This document shows, piece after piece, positions 7,045 to 13,971 of a stretch of DNA of 25,833 nucleotides (position 1 is the first letter of the stretch; every line of letters begins with the position of its first letter). Source of the stretch: Bacillota bacterium (lineage in GTDB: Bacteria > Bacillota > Clostridia > Lachnospirales > Lachnospiraceae); NCBI GenBank assembly GCA_023387655.1, contig JAEWHR010000137.1, forward strand, positions 1-25,833, in the 5' to 3' direction. A model generated the notes under the pieces. That model was not told where the DNA came from, made no database searches, and saw only the letters and a program-made list of their open reading frames with translations. Made by a program: the position numbers and the translations under genes.

Positions 7045-7125
7045 CCTATCATCATTAGAATTATTATACACTATGAAACTATTAGATGCATCACTTTTTT
7101 AAAAATAACTTAAACAGAGTAAAGA

Positions 7126-7220
7126 TTTAATCTATAAAAGATTTAATCTTAAAATATTTAATCTTCAAATAATTTAATCTTCAAATAATTTAATCTTCAA
7201 ATAATTTAATCTTCAATTGA
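7126..7220. repeat. 16-bp tandem repeat, six copies, reaching into the recD2 stop
   Basis: TTTAATCT recurs at 7126, 7142, 7157, 7173, 7189 and 7205, a period of 15-16 bp. The three most similar units (from 7157) share TTTAATCTTCAAATAA. The last copy overlaps the final codons and stop of recD2. No recD2 terminator was seen in this spacer. Confidence 0.9.
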
Positions 7221-9464
7221 TTTATCTTGGGAAGATAAATTCATTATATTGCTTCTTTCTATAATTCGAGTCTTTAAACCCGAATAACGTTTTAATTCAC
7301 TTTCATTATCAATCATTGCCTGTACCATATACTCACTACCGACAATGGTAACACATTGCTTTGCTCTAGTAACAGCTGTATATAATAGATTGCGGTTAAA
7401 TAGCATCCTAGGTCCACTATAAATAGGAAGAACAACCGCTGGGTATTCACTACCTTGCGACTTGTGTATTGTTACTGCATAAGCTAATTCTAATTCATCC
7501 AGTTGACTAAATGGATAGGTCACTATTCTTCCCTCATCAAACTCTACTGTTAATTCTTCTGCGAATAGATTGATTTCTTTGATTACTCCTGTATCACCAT
7601 TAAATACACCGGTTCCACTATCAATAGTGATGCCATAACGACTTTTGGTCTCCCAAGTGATTTGATAATTATTCTTCACCTGCATGACCTTATCTCCTTC
7701 GCGAAAGATGCCCCCTGAATGTTCCTTTTCCTTCTTCTCCTGAGAGGAAGGATTTAGATACTGTTGTAGCACTTGATTTAAACGTTCTACACCAAGTTCA
7801 CCTTTTCGCATCGGAGTAAGTACTTGAATATCGTGTATAGAGGCATTTACATACTTTGGCATCTTGTCACGCACAAGTGAAATAATCACGCTAATAATTA
7901 CATTAACATCATCTCTTTTTAGTAAAAAGAAATCCTTACTCTTATTATCCAAGGTAATATGTTCACCAGAATTAATCTTATGGGCATTTACAATAATATC
8001 ACTTTCGGAAGCCTGTCTAAATATTTTCTTTAGCATAACAACTGGAAAGGTTTTTGATTCAATCATGTCTCGTAGAACATTCCCAGGTCCAACACTTGGT
8101 AACTGATTCACGTCACCAACTAAAATTACTCTGGTCCCAACCGTTATTGCTTTTAATAGAGAATGCATTAAGGAGATATCAACCATTGACATCTCATCGA
8201 TGATAATCACATCTGCCTCTAGCGGATTTAGCTCGTTACGTTCAAAGCTCATCCTACCATCCTTATCATCTGCTCCTTTGGTAAGTTCCAATAAGCGATG
8301 TATCGTGCTAGCTTCGTAACCGGTGGTTTCTTTCATACGCTTTGCAGCACGTCCAGTAGGTGCCGCCAGTATCATATCCATCCCTTCAGCTTCAAAGAAA
8401 CGAAGTATTGTATTAATCGTAGTTGTCTTACCAGTACCAGGACCACCTGTTATGATCAGCAATCCACTACGAACCGCTTCCATCACGGCATAACGCTGCA
8501 TTTCATCTAGCTCTAAATTCGTTTCCTGTTCAATCTTTGCTAGTCTAGTTTCAATTTGTGCCGGGGAGATATCATAGGAGATACTAAGATCATAAAGCAT
8601 ATTAGCTACATTCAATTCCATATAATAAAAAGTAGTGCTATATACATGCTGTTCTTCTCCTGCATCTTTTATTACCAGCTTTTTTTCAAATGCAAGTGAG
8701 GTAATATGTCTCTTTACCGTATCCGCTTCCACCATAAGCATCTCACAAGTTTTACCCACTAAACTATGCATTGGTAGATACACATGACCGTTCCCAGTCG
8801 CAAGCAATAAGGTATAAAGAATGCCCGCTCTTACACGATAATCAGAGTCAGTACGAATTCCTATCTTTGAAGCGATTTCATCTGCAATCTTAAAGCCTAC
8901 ACCACTGATATCTTCGGCTAGCCGATATGGATTCTCACGTATAATCTCATACATACGCTCTCCATACTGCTTGTAGATTTTGACTGCAAGATTTAAAGAG
9001 ATACCATATTGTTGAAGAAACAGCATAGCGCTTCTCATCTCTCTCTTTTCTGAAAACTGCCGATAAATCTCTCTTGCCATCTTATCGCTGATTCCCTTTA
9101 CTTCCGCAAGACGTTCTGGTTCTTCTTCGATAATCACAAATGTCTTTTCTTTAAATCTACGAACGATACGGGCAGCTAACGCTGTTCCAATTCCCTTAAT
9201 GGCACCAGAGCCTAAGTAGCGTTCAATTGACAACAAGTCTTCTGGCTCTTTCATTTCATAAGAACTTACCTGAAATTGCTCTCCATACAACGGATGTGCA
9301 GTATAGCTACCGGTTAAAGCAAGATATTCTCCTTCATTGACAAAAGAAAATGTTCCAACGCAGGTTACTTCATCTTCCTCCGCAGAGAGACTTAATACAG
9401 TATAACCATTTTCAGCATTTCGATATACAATTCTCTCCACATATCCTTTTAACTCTTCTGCCAT
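7206..9464 (-). CDS. recD2: RecD2-type ATP-dependent DNA helicase (RecD-like, stand-alone)
   Basis: A 752-residue superfamily 1B helicase of the RecD2/YrrC type, found without RecBC in Firmicutes and Deinococcus and implicated in DNA repair and replication-fork maintenance with 5'-3' polarity. The N-terminal OB-like region (1-70) is followed by helix-hairpin-helix elements (SGAIKGIGTALAARIV near 86-101; EVKGISDKMAREIY near 121-134; ISGVGFKIADEIA near 186-198). The motor has Walker A GGPGTGKTT (340-348), motif Ia APTGRAAKRM (368-377), TIHRLLE (387-393), Walker B IIDEMSMVD (421-429), GDVNQLPSVGPGNVL (450-464), and near the C-terminus the SH3-bearing region with VTIHKSQGSEYP and YTAVTRAK. All motifs look intact. 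The ATG follows AGAGAGGA. A stable hairpin separates it from the upstream flgJ-like gene. Confidence 0.94.
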   Translation of the reverse strand: MAEELKGYVERIVYRNAENGYTVLSLSAEEDEVTCVGTFSFVNEGEYLALTGSYTAHPLYGEQFQVSSYEMKEPEDLLSIERYLGSGAIKGIGTALAARIVRRFKEKTFVIIEEEPERLAEVKGISDKMAREIYRQFSEKREMRSAMLFLQQYGISLNLAVKIYKQYGERMYEIIRENPYRLAEDISGVGFKIADEIASKIGIRTDSDYRVRAGILYTLLLATGNGHVYLPMHSLVGKTCEMLMVEADTVKRHITSLAFEKKLVIKDAGEEQHVYSTTFYYMELNVANMLYDLSISYDISPAQIETRLAKIEQETNLELDEMQRYAVMEAVRSGLLIITGGPGTGKTTTINTILRFFEAEGMDMILAAPTGRAAKRMKETTGYEASTIHRLLELTKGADDKDGRMSFERNELNPLEADVIIIDEMSMVDISLMHSLLKAITVGTRVILVGDVNQLPSVGPGNVLRDMIESKTFPVVMLKKIFRQASESDIIVNAHKINSGEHITLDNKSKDFFLLKRDDVNVIISVIISLVRDKMPKYVNASIHDIQVLTPMRKGELGVERLNQVLQQYLNPSSQEKKEKEHSGGIFREGDKVMQVKNNYQITWETKSRYGITIDSGTGVFNGDTGVIKEINLFAEELTVEFDEGRIVTYPFSQLDELELAYAVTIHKSQGSEYPAVVLPIYSGPRMLFNRNLLYTAVTRAKQCVTIVGSEYMVQAMIDNESELKRYSGLKTRIIERSNIMNLSSQDKSIED

Positions 9465-9501
9465 ACTTTTCCTCTCTCACTATGACCTAAAATGCTTAAA
9501 T

Positions 9502-9553
9502 AGCCTCATTAGTAAAGACATCAAAAAACATTGATGTCTCTGCCAATGAGGCT
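9502..9553 (-). terminator. intercistronic hairpin after flgJ(N), probable terminator
   Basis: Outer stem AGCCTCATT (9502-9510)/AATGAGGCT (9545-9553) and inner stem AGACATCAA (9516-9524)/TTGATGTCT (9531-9539) flank a symmetric 5x5 internal loop. On the minus strand it is followed by ATTTAAGCATTTT, a poor U-tract. It may end the flagellar transcript only partly; no separate recD2 promoter was seen after it. Confidence 0.6.
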
Positions 9554-9596
9554 TCCATTTACTCATATATAAATCCTGTTTATTTTAAAACTTTAA

Positions 9597-9941
9597 TCAA
9601 GTATTCTGATCTCTCTTCATTGCCTCATAAAGCTGCTTTGCAATGCCTAATTGACCGGATTCTGTGATGTCCTTTGCATAGCTTTGATATAACATGTCAC
9701 CAAAATAGGACATATATTCATTTTCATCCTCTTCACTCTTAGCAAGAGTATTCTTTACTTGTTTGATAACTTGCTCCACTAAATAAGTTTCAAAGCTCTT
9801 ACAGGACTCCATCAGTTCCTCATCGGTTGCAGTCTTAATATCTTTCGCAAGGTTATTTTCTAACTTCGCTGTTTTTGATGTGCTTTGTGCAGTTTGGGTC
9901 AATGTCTGAAACATTGCATCATTTCCAATGGAAATACTCAT
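9597..9941 (-). CDS. flgJ: FlgJ-like rod-binding protein (N-terminal domain only)
   Basis: A 114-residue protein matching the rod-binding domain of FlgJ (PF10135). Conserved segments are LMESCKSFETYLVEQVIKQV (43-62) and YFGDMLYQSYAKDITESGQLGIA (79-101; split here as YFGDMLYQSY and the run ending GQLGIA). FlgJ chaperones assembly of the flagellar rod. The peptidoglycan-hydrolase domain of gammaproteobacterial FlgJ is absent, which is normal in Firmicutes and alphaproteobacteria, so this is not a truncation. It follows flhP after a spacer made of tandem repeats and has a good AAAGGAAG binding site. It is the last flagellar gene of the mbl-flhO-flhP cluster. Confidence 0.88.
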   Translation of the reverse strand: MSISIGNDAMFQTLTQTAQSTSKTAKLENNLAKDIKTATDEELMESCKSFETYLVEQVIKQVKNTLAKSEEDENEYMSYFGDMLYQSYAKDITESGQLGIAKQLYEAMKRDQNT

Positions 9942-9956
9942 CTGTTTCTTCCTTTC

Positions 9957-10083
9957 TGCCGAAGGCGGAAATTATGCCGAAGGCGAAAATTATACCGTAG
10001 ATGGTAATTATGCCAAAGACTTAAATTATGACCTATGGCTAAAATCCTACCGTATGACTAAAACTCTGCCTAATGGTTAAACC
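9957..10083. repeat. seven 18-19 bp tandem repeats between flhP and flgJ
   Basis: The whole flhP-flgJ spacer is a degenerate tandem array with units starting at 9957, 9975, 9993, 10011, 10029, 10048 and 10067. Units near flgJ are most alike (TGCCGAAGGCGAAAATTA type) and carry the small inverted repeat GCCGAAGGC; units near flhP are more diverged. No continuous reading frame runs through the array in the minus direction because of stop codons. Confidence 0.88.
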
Positions 10084-10085
10084 AT

Positions 10086-10901
10086 TTAACGACGTAAGTT
10101 ATTCGCTTGCTGTAACATCTCGTCTACCGCTGCAATTGTTTTGGAATTCATCTCATAGGCTCTTTGCGTTACAATTAAATTCACAATTTCATCTGCAGTC
10201 TGTACATTCGATCCCTCGATATATCCTGTATGAATCTTACTTTGTTTTAAATTCGTATTCTCTATTTCTTTAATAGGCGCTCCGGATGCTTCGGTTTCGT
10301 AAAATAAACTTCCTCCAGCCTTCTCTAAACCAGTAGGATTAACAAACTGAGTAAGTCCTATTTGGATTCCGGTACGCATTGCAACATTATTTTCATCTGG
10401 ATACATCAAATTCCCATACTCATCCATGGTAACTTTCGTGATGTCCCAGTCTTTATTAAATACTATAGGTTGACCATTTGTGCTTAATACCGGATATCCA
10501 TCGGCGGAAGCTAATGTAACTCCTTCTGTACCCATCGCTATACGAAATGATCCATTTCTTGTATATGCAGTGTTTCCATCGGAATCACGTACGGAAAATA
10601 AACCATTTCCTTCAATCGCAAGATCCCAATCATTGCTACTTTCTTGTAAGGTCCCTTGAGTAAAGGAGGATACAATACCCGTAACTCTGACACCAGAACC
10701 AACCTGCCCGATAACAGGCTTTTGATTTCCTTCACTATCGGTAACTTTGCTCTGTATTTTAGAATATAACAAAGATGAAAATTGTGCAGTCTCCTTTTTA
10801 TATCCAGCTGTATTAACATTTGCAAAATTATTTGAGATTGTATCTAGACTTGTTTGCTGAGAAATCATTCCTGAAGCCCCAGTCCAAAGTGCTCTCATCA
10901 T
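10086..10901 (-). CDS. flhP: flagellar hook-basal body protein, FlgG/FlhP type
   Basis: A 271-residue rod/hook family protein. The N-terminal flagellar rod signature is MRALWTGASGMISQQTSLD, followed by ISNNFANVNTAGYKK. The central DLAIEGNGLFSV is the typical FlgE/F/G core, and the C-terminal half ends in the conserved helix VQTADEIVNLIVTQRAYEMN...EMLQQANNLRR. These proteins are exported through the flagellar type III apparatus to form the rod or act at the rod-hook transition. It is paired with a second FlgF/G-like gene and mbl, exactly as flhO-flhP follow mbl in Bacillus subtilis. GGAGG lies 6 nt before the first of two adjacent ATGs; either could be used. FlgG would be an equally valid family name. 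Confidence 0.9.
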   Translation of the reverse strand: MMRALWTGASGMISQQTSLDTISNNFANVNTAGYKKETAQFSSLLYSKIQSKVTDSEGNQKPVIGQVGSGVRVTGIVSSFTQGTLQESSNDWDLAIEGNGLFSVRDSDGNTAYTRNGSFRIAMGTEGVTLASADGYPVLSTNGQPIVFNKDWDITKVTMDEYGNLMYPDENNVAMRTGIQIGLTQFVNPTGLEKAGGSLFYETEASGAPIKEIENTNLKQSKIHTGYIEGSNVQTADEIVNLIVTQRAYEMNSKTIAAVDEMLQQANNLRR

Positions 10902-10915
10902 AAATATCCTCCATT

Positions 10916-10945
10916 CTGTCGCAAACCTGTGAAATTGTGCGACAG
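10916..10945 (-). promoter_or_regulatory. hairpin just upstream of the flhP ribosome binding site
   Basis: CTGTCGCA (10916-10923) and TGCGACAG (10938-10945) form an 8-bp GC-containing stem ending about 4 nt before the flhP GGAGG. It could protect the flhP mRNA 5' end after processing or affect initiation. Confidence 0.5.
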
Positions 10946-10955
10946 CACTAATTCG

Positions 10956-10983
10956 AGTGTGAAAATTTTTAAATTTTCACACT
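10956..10983. terminator. 28-bp near-perfect palindrome in the flhO-flhP spacer
   Basis: AGTGTGAAAATTT (10956-10968) pairs perfectly with AAATTTTCACACT (10971-10983) around a TT loop. As RNA this is a 13-bp hairpin without a following T-tract on either strand, so it may be a processing or stability site or a protein-binding palindrome rather than a terminator. Confidence 0.45.
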
Positions 10984-11042
10984 AACTCCCGTGCAAGTAT
11001 ATTATCTTAACGTAACAGACTTTATTTACGAATTACTAAGAA

Positions 11043-11816
11043 TTAGATTTTACCTATTGAATTTGCGGCTAATTCTAAAGTACCATCTATGGATTGAATT
11101 ACTTTCTGATTTGCTTCATAAGCTCTTGTAATTGCAATCATGTTTACCATTTCACTCACAACATTAACATTTGACTGTTCTGTGTATCCCTGACGGATTC
11201 CAGCTGTTGTGTCTTTTTCTACTGAACCATCTACCGCTTCATACATCGTCTCGCCAAATTTTTTTAGATAATCATAATCCTCAAAGTCTGTTACGACTAA
11301 CTTGTCCACTTGCGCACCATCTGCAAATACATTGCCCTCTAAATCAATGACAATTTGACTAGCATTGGTTGGCACTTGAAGGTTTCCCCCTTCACTCATG
11401 AGATGATTTCCATTCACATCAACAATATAGCCTTCTTTGTCCATTAAGAACTGACCAGCTCTAGTATAACGTTCTTTCACATTCCCATCTCGGTCCGTTA
11501 CTTCCATCTTAAAAAAGCCCGAACCTTCGATTGCCAAATCAAAAGTATTACCAGTTTCTCTTAAAGAACCTTGTGTATAATCAGTATAGATTTCACCAAG
11601 CTTCACTCCAAGTGTCATTTTACCTATTTTTTTATCGGTAAAATTCTCAGATTCATCTCGAATTTTTAACGTCAGAACATCATCAAAGGATTGATTTGTG
11701 ACGCCTTCCTTTTTATATCCAACAGTAGCAGAATTCGCTAAGTTGTTTGATATGATATCAAGACGTTTTTGTTCATTTTCCATACCTGTCCAACCAGTAT
11801 ATAGGCCTCTAACCAT
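11043..11816 (-). CDS. flhO: flagellar hook-basal body protein, FlgF/FlhO type
   Basis: A 257-residue paralogue of the downstream flhP product. It starts MVRGLYTGWTGMENEQKRLD and has ISNNLANSATVGYKKEG, a central FDLAIEGSGFFKMEV core and the C-terminal VNVVSEMVNMIAITRAYEANQK helix. The order mbl-flhO-flhP matches Bacillus subtilis, where flhO and flhP belong to the sigma-D regulon and encode rod-type components. Here I saw no clear sigma-D promoter in the 145-bp spacer upstream, so expression may depend on mbl readthrough. The ribosome binding site is AAGGAG, 8 nt from the ATG. The spacer upstream (11817-11961) contains a 14-bp direct repeat, TCATGACATCCTTG, at 11841 and 11896. Confidence 0.88.
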   Translation of the reverse strand: MVRGLYTGWTGMENEQKRLDIISNNLANSATVGYKKEGVTNQSFDDVLTLKIRDESENFTDKKIGKMTLGVKLGEIYTDYTQGSLRETGNTFDLAIEGSGFFKMEVTDRDGNVKERYTRAGQFLMDKEGYIVDVNGNHLMSEGGNLQVPTNASQIVIDLEGNVFADGAQVDKLVVTDFEDYDYLKKFGETMYEAVDGSVEKDTTAGIRQGYTEQSNVNVVSEMVNMIAITRAYEANQKVIQSIDGTLELAANSIGKI

Positions 11817-11961
11817 TTCATTCTCCTTTATGACATCTTATCATGACATCCTTGCTATTACACTTTTGTTATGTTGTTTTTGTCTTGATATTATGTCATG
11901 ACATCCTTGTCTATGAATTTGTCCATTCCTTGTATTTAGTGAAGCTAAGCTTTTCTTATGA

Positions 11962-12951
11962 TCAGTCTTTTCTACCACTTAAAAATTCAACGTATTTACC
12001 AGTACCAATCGCAACTGCTGTCATTGGATCTTCTGCTGTCATTGTTGTAATACCTGTTTTTTCTTCGATTAATTCTTCTAAACCATATAATAGACAACCA
12101 CCACCTGTTAATACAATACCACGATCTGCGATATCAGCAGCTAATTCCGGTGGAGTTTTTTCTAATACACTATGAACTGCTTCTACAATCTGAGAAGTAG
12201 TTTCTTTTAAAGCTTCCTCTGTTTCTTCCGAAGTAACAGAGATTGTTTTTGGAAGGCCTGTAACAAGGTTACGTCCTCTAACATCCATAGCTACAACTTC
12301 TGGTCTGCGATAAGCAGAACCAATCTTTATCTTAATATCTTCTGCAGTTCTTTCACCAATTAATAAATTATGCTTTTTACGCATATAACGAACGATTGCT
12401 TCATCAAAGTCATCGCCTGCAATCTTAATAGAGGTAGAAACAACAGTTCCTCCTAAGGAGATAACAGCGATATCTGTTGTACCACCACCGATATCCACAA
12501 TCATATTTCCACATGGTCTTGAGATATCAATACCAGCACCAATTGCTGCAGCGATAGGCTCCTCAATAATTGCAACATCTCTTGCTCCTGCCTGATAAGT
12601 TGCATCTTCTACTGCCTTCTTCTCTACTTCTGTTACTCCACTTGGTACACAAACGCTGATAATTGGCTTACGGAAACGTTGCTTACCAACTGCTTTCTGA
12701 ATAAAGTATTTTAACATTTTCTCAGTTACAGTGTAATCGGAGATAACACCCTGACGTAATGGACGTACCGCAACGATATTTCCAGGTGTTCTACCAAGCA
12801 TCAGTCTAGCTTCTTCTCCGATTGCTTTTATTTTATTTGTATCTCGGTCAAAGGCAACTACTGAAGGCTCCTTTAAGACAACGCCTTTACCTTTAATATA
12901 TACCAGAACACTAGCTGTTCCCAAATCGATTCCGATGTCGCAACCCAACAT
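11962..12951 (-). CDS. mbl: MreB-family cell-shape actin homologue (Mbl)
   Basis: A 329-residue bacterial actin of the MreB/Mbl/MreBH group that forms membrane-associated filaments guiding lateral wall synthesis. Actin-fold motifs are visible: phosphate-1 GIDLGTASVLVYIKGKG (about 7-23), EPIAAAIG (131-138), phosphate-2 DIGGGTTD (153-160), and the adenosine motif LTGGGCLLYGLEELIEE (near 287-303). I name it mbl and not mreB because the mreCD genes are absent and it is followed by flhO-flhP as in Bacillus. The ATG follows AAAGGAG. A strong sigma-A promoter lies about 90 bp upstream. Confidence 0.92.
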   Translation of the reverse strand: MLGCDIGIDLGTASVLVYIKGKGVVLKEPSVVAFDRDTNKIKAIGEEARLMLGRTPGNIVAVRPLRQGVISDYTVTEKMLKYFIQKAVGKQRFRKPIISVCVPSGVTEVEKKAVEDATYQAGARDVAIIEEPIAAAIGAGIDISRPCGNMIVDIGGGTTDIAVISLGGTVVSTSIKIAGDDFDEAIVRYMRKKHNLLIGERTAEDIKIKIGSAYRRPEVVAMDVRGRNLVTGLPKTISVTSEETEEALKETTSQIVEAVHSVLEKTPPELAADIADRGIVLTGGGCLLYGLEELIEEKTGITTMTAEDPMTAVAIGTGKYVEFLSGRKD

Positions 12952-13037
12952 TGTAATTCTCCTTTCAAAAATCCACCAAAATAGATATTCTATCTTATTC
13001 TCTATCGATTAACTCAAATCTAAACGTACTCTATTAT

Positions 13038-13066
13038 ATTATAAACGTGTTTCAGAAAATTTTCAA
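13038..13066 (-). promoter_or_regulatory. sigma-A promoter of mbl
   Basis: On the minus strand TTGAAA (13061-13066) and TATAAT (13038-13043) are separated by 17 bp. This is a near-consensus promoter, about 90 bp upstream of the mbl start codon. Confidence 0.75.
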
Positions 13067-13374
13067 AGGAAATTTTCAAAACATTTCCTAAAATCATCAT
13101 ATTACGATAATTTTTAACATTTTCTTTTGAATTGCATAAAAATAGCATTTTATATAGCTAAATCCGATACTTTTTTATTATTTTTACATGATTTCAGGTG
13201 TTATATACCTCGTTCTGGATTTGTTCTTCCTGGGAGTTTACCTTGGGTAGTTATTTCTTTTTTACAACATGTTTATTATATCGGCAATTTTCTAAAAAAG
13301 GTGACTACTTTTTCTTTGTATTTTATTCATTTGATGATATGATTGAATAAAAATAGGTAAACTTTGAGGTGTCT
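13067..13374. other. AT-rich spacer between mbl and a divergent membrane gene
   Basis: This divergent spacer holds no convincing gene. A 71-codon plus-strand frame at 13127 starts with TTG without a binding site and looks spurious. On the minus strand 13278-13285 reads GCCGATAT, an exact match to the sigma-D -10 consensus, but no TAAA lies at the right distance. Confidence 0.5.
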
Positions 13375-13971
13375 ATGAATACAAGTAAAACATTAAAAGA
13401 ACGAAAAATAATGAATCATGAAATTCGTATGGTTAGTAATTACCGAGCGTTATTAATAGCAAAACATACCGCTACCCTCCTATTAATACTATACTTTGTT
13501 CCTACTGCCATTACAGGGCTTGACAAAAGTCCAGCATTATATATATTACTGCTACATAATATTTTACCTGCTGTATTTCATTTTTTATTTACGGATAAAA
13601 GTAAATTGCATGCAAAAGATCAAAGAATACTAAAACCTTCTGCATATGATGAAGTTAATGATGATCCCAAAAAATCACGTACCTTATCTCCTATTTTTGC
13701 CAAAAATAAGGAAACGGATACTCCTCTACTACCACAACTTAAGAAAAAATATCAATATTCTAGGGTAAAGTACCAAAGTAACTCAATGTCCTTTCTATTG
13801 ACTTGTTTCTTTTTATTTTTATGGCAGCAACAAGGTACCATTCAAAGTAGCTATTTTCTTTATCGAAACATACCAGTTGTTATCTTGGGCGCTATTGTGT
13901 TAACACGATTTTTTAGTATCATTTTTTATGAAGGATATATACATTATAGTTTACGCTTTGGAAGATTATAA
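13375..13971 (+). CDS. membrane protein of unknown function
   Basis: A 198-residue protein that I do not recognise. Four hydrophobic segments are visible: about 28-48, 51-73, 137-150 and 160-182. A polar, lysine-rich loop lies at about 75-135 between the two pairs. No enzymatic motif was found. The frame is open two codons upstream (GTG at 13369), but GAGG at 13366-13369 is best spaced for the ATG at 13375; another ATG at 13411 is possible. It stands between mbl (divergent) and the GGDEF-EAL gene, with which its 3' end overlaps by 6 bp in convergent orientation (13966-13971). Its expression and role are unknown. Confidence 0.65.
   Translation: MNTSKTLKERKIMNHEIRMVSNYRALLIAKHTATLLLILYFVPTAITGLDKSPALYILLLHNILPAVFHFLFTDKSKLHAKDQRILKPSAYDEVNDDPKKSRTLSPIFAKNKETDTPLLPQLKKKYQYSRVKYQSNSMSFLLTCFFLFLWQQQGTIQSSYFLYRNIPVVILGAIVLTRFFSIIFYEGYIHYSLRFGRL

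Noticed and set aside
9597..9941. flgJ as a truncated gene
   Set aside because: Firmicute FlgJ-like proteins normally contain only the rod-binding domain, and start, stop and conserved segments are intact.
9957..10083. CRISPR-like array between flhP and flgJ
   Set aside because: Units of 18-19 bp are contiguous with no unique spacers, so this is a simple tandem repeat.
10538..10825. 95-codon minus-strand frame within flhP
   Set aside because: It is a shifted frame inside a complete FlgG-type gene with no binding site.
13278..13285. Exact sigma-D -10 match GCCGATAT on the minus strand upstream of mbl
   Set aside because: No TAAA -35 occurs at 14-16 bp, and a clear sigma-A promoter lies closer to mbl.
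13127..13342. 71-codon plus-strand frame in the mbl upstream spacer
   Set aside because: It begins with TTG without a binding site and lies across AT-rich promoter DNA; composition does not look like a real protein.
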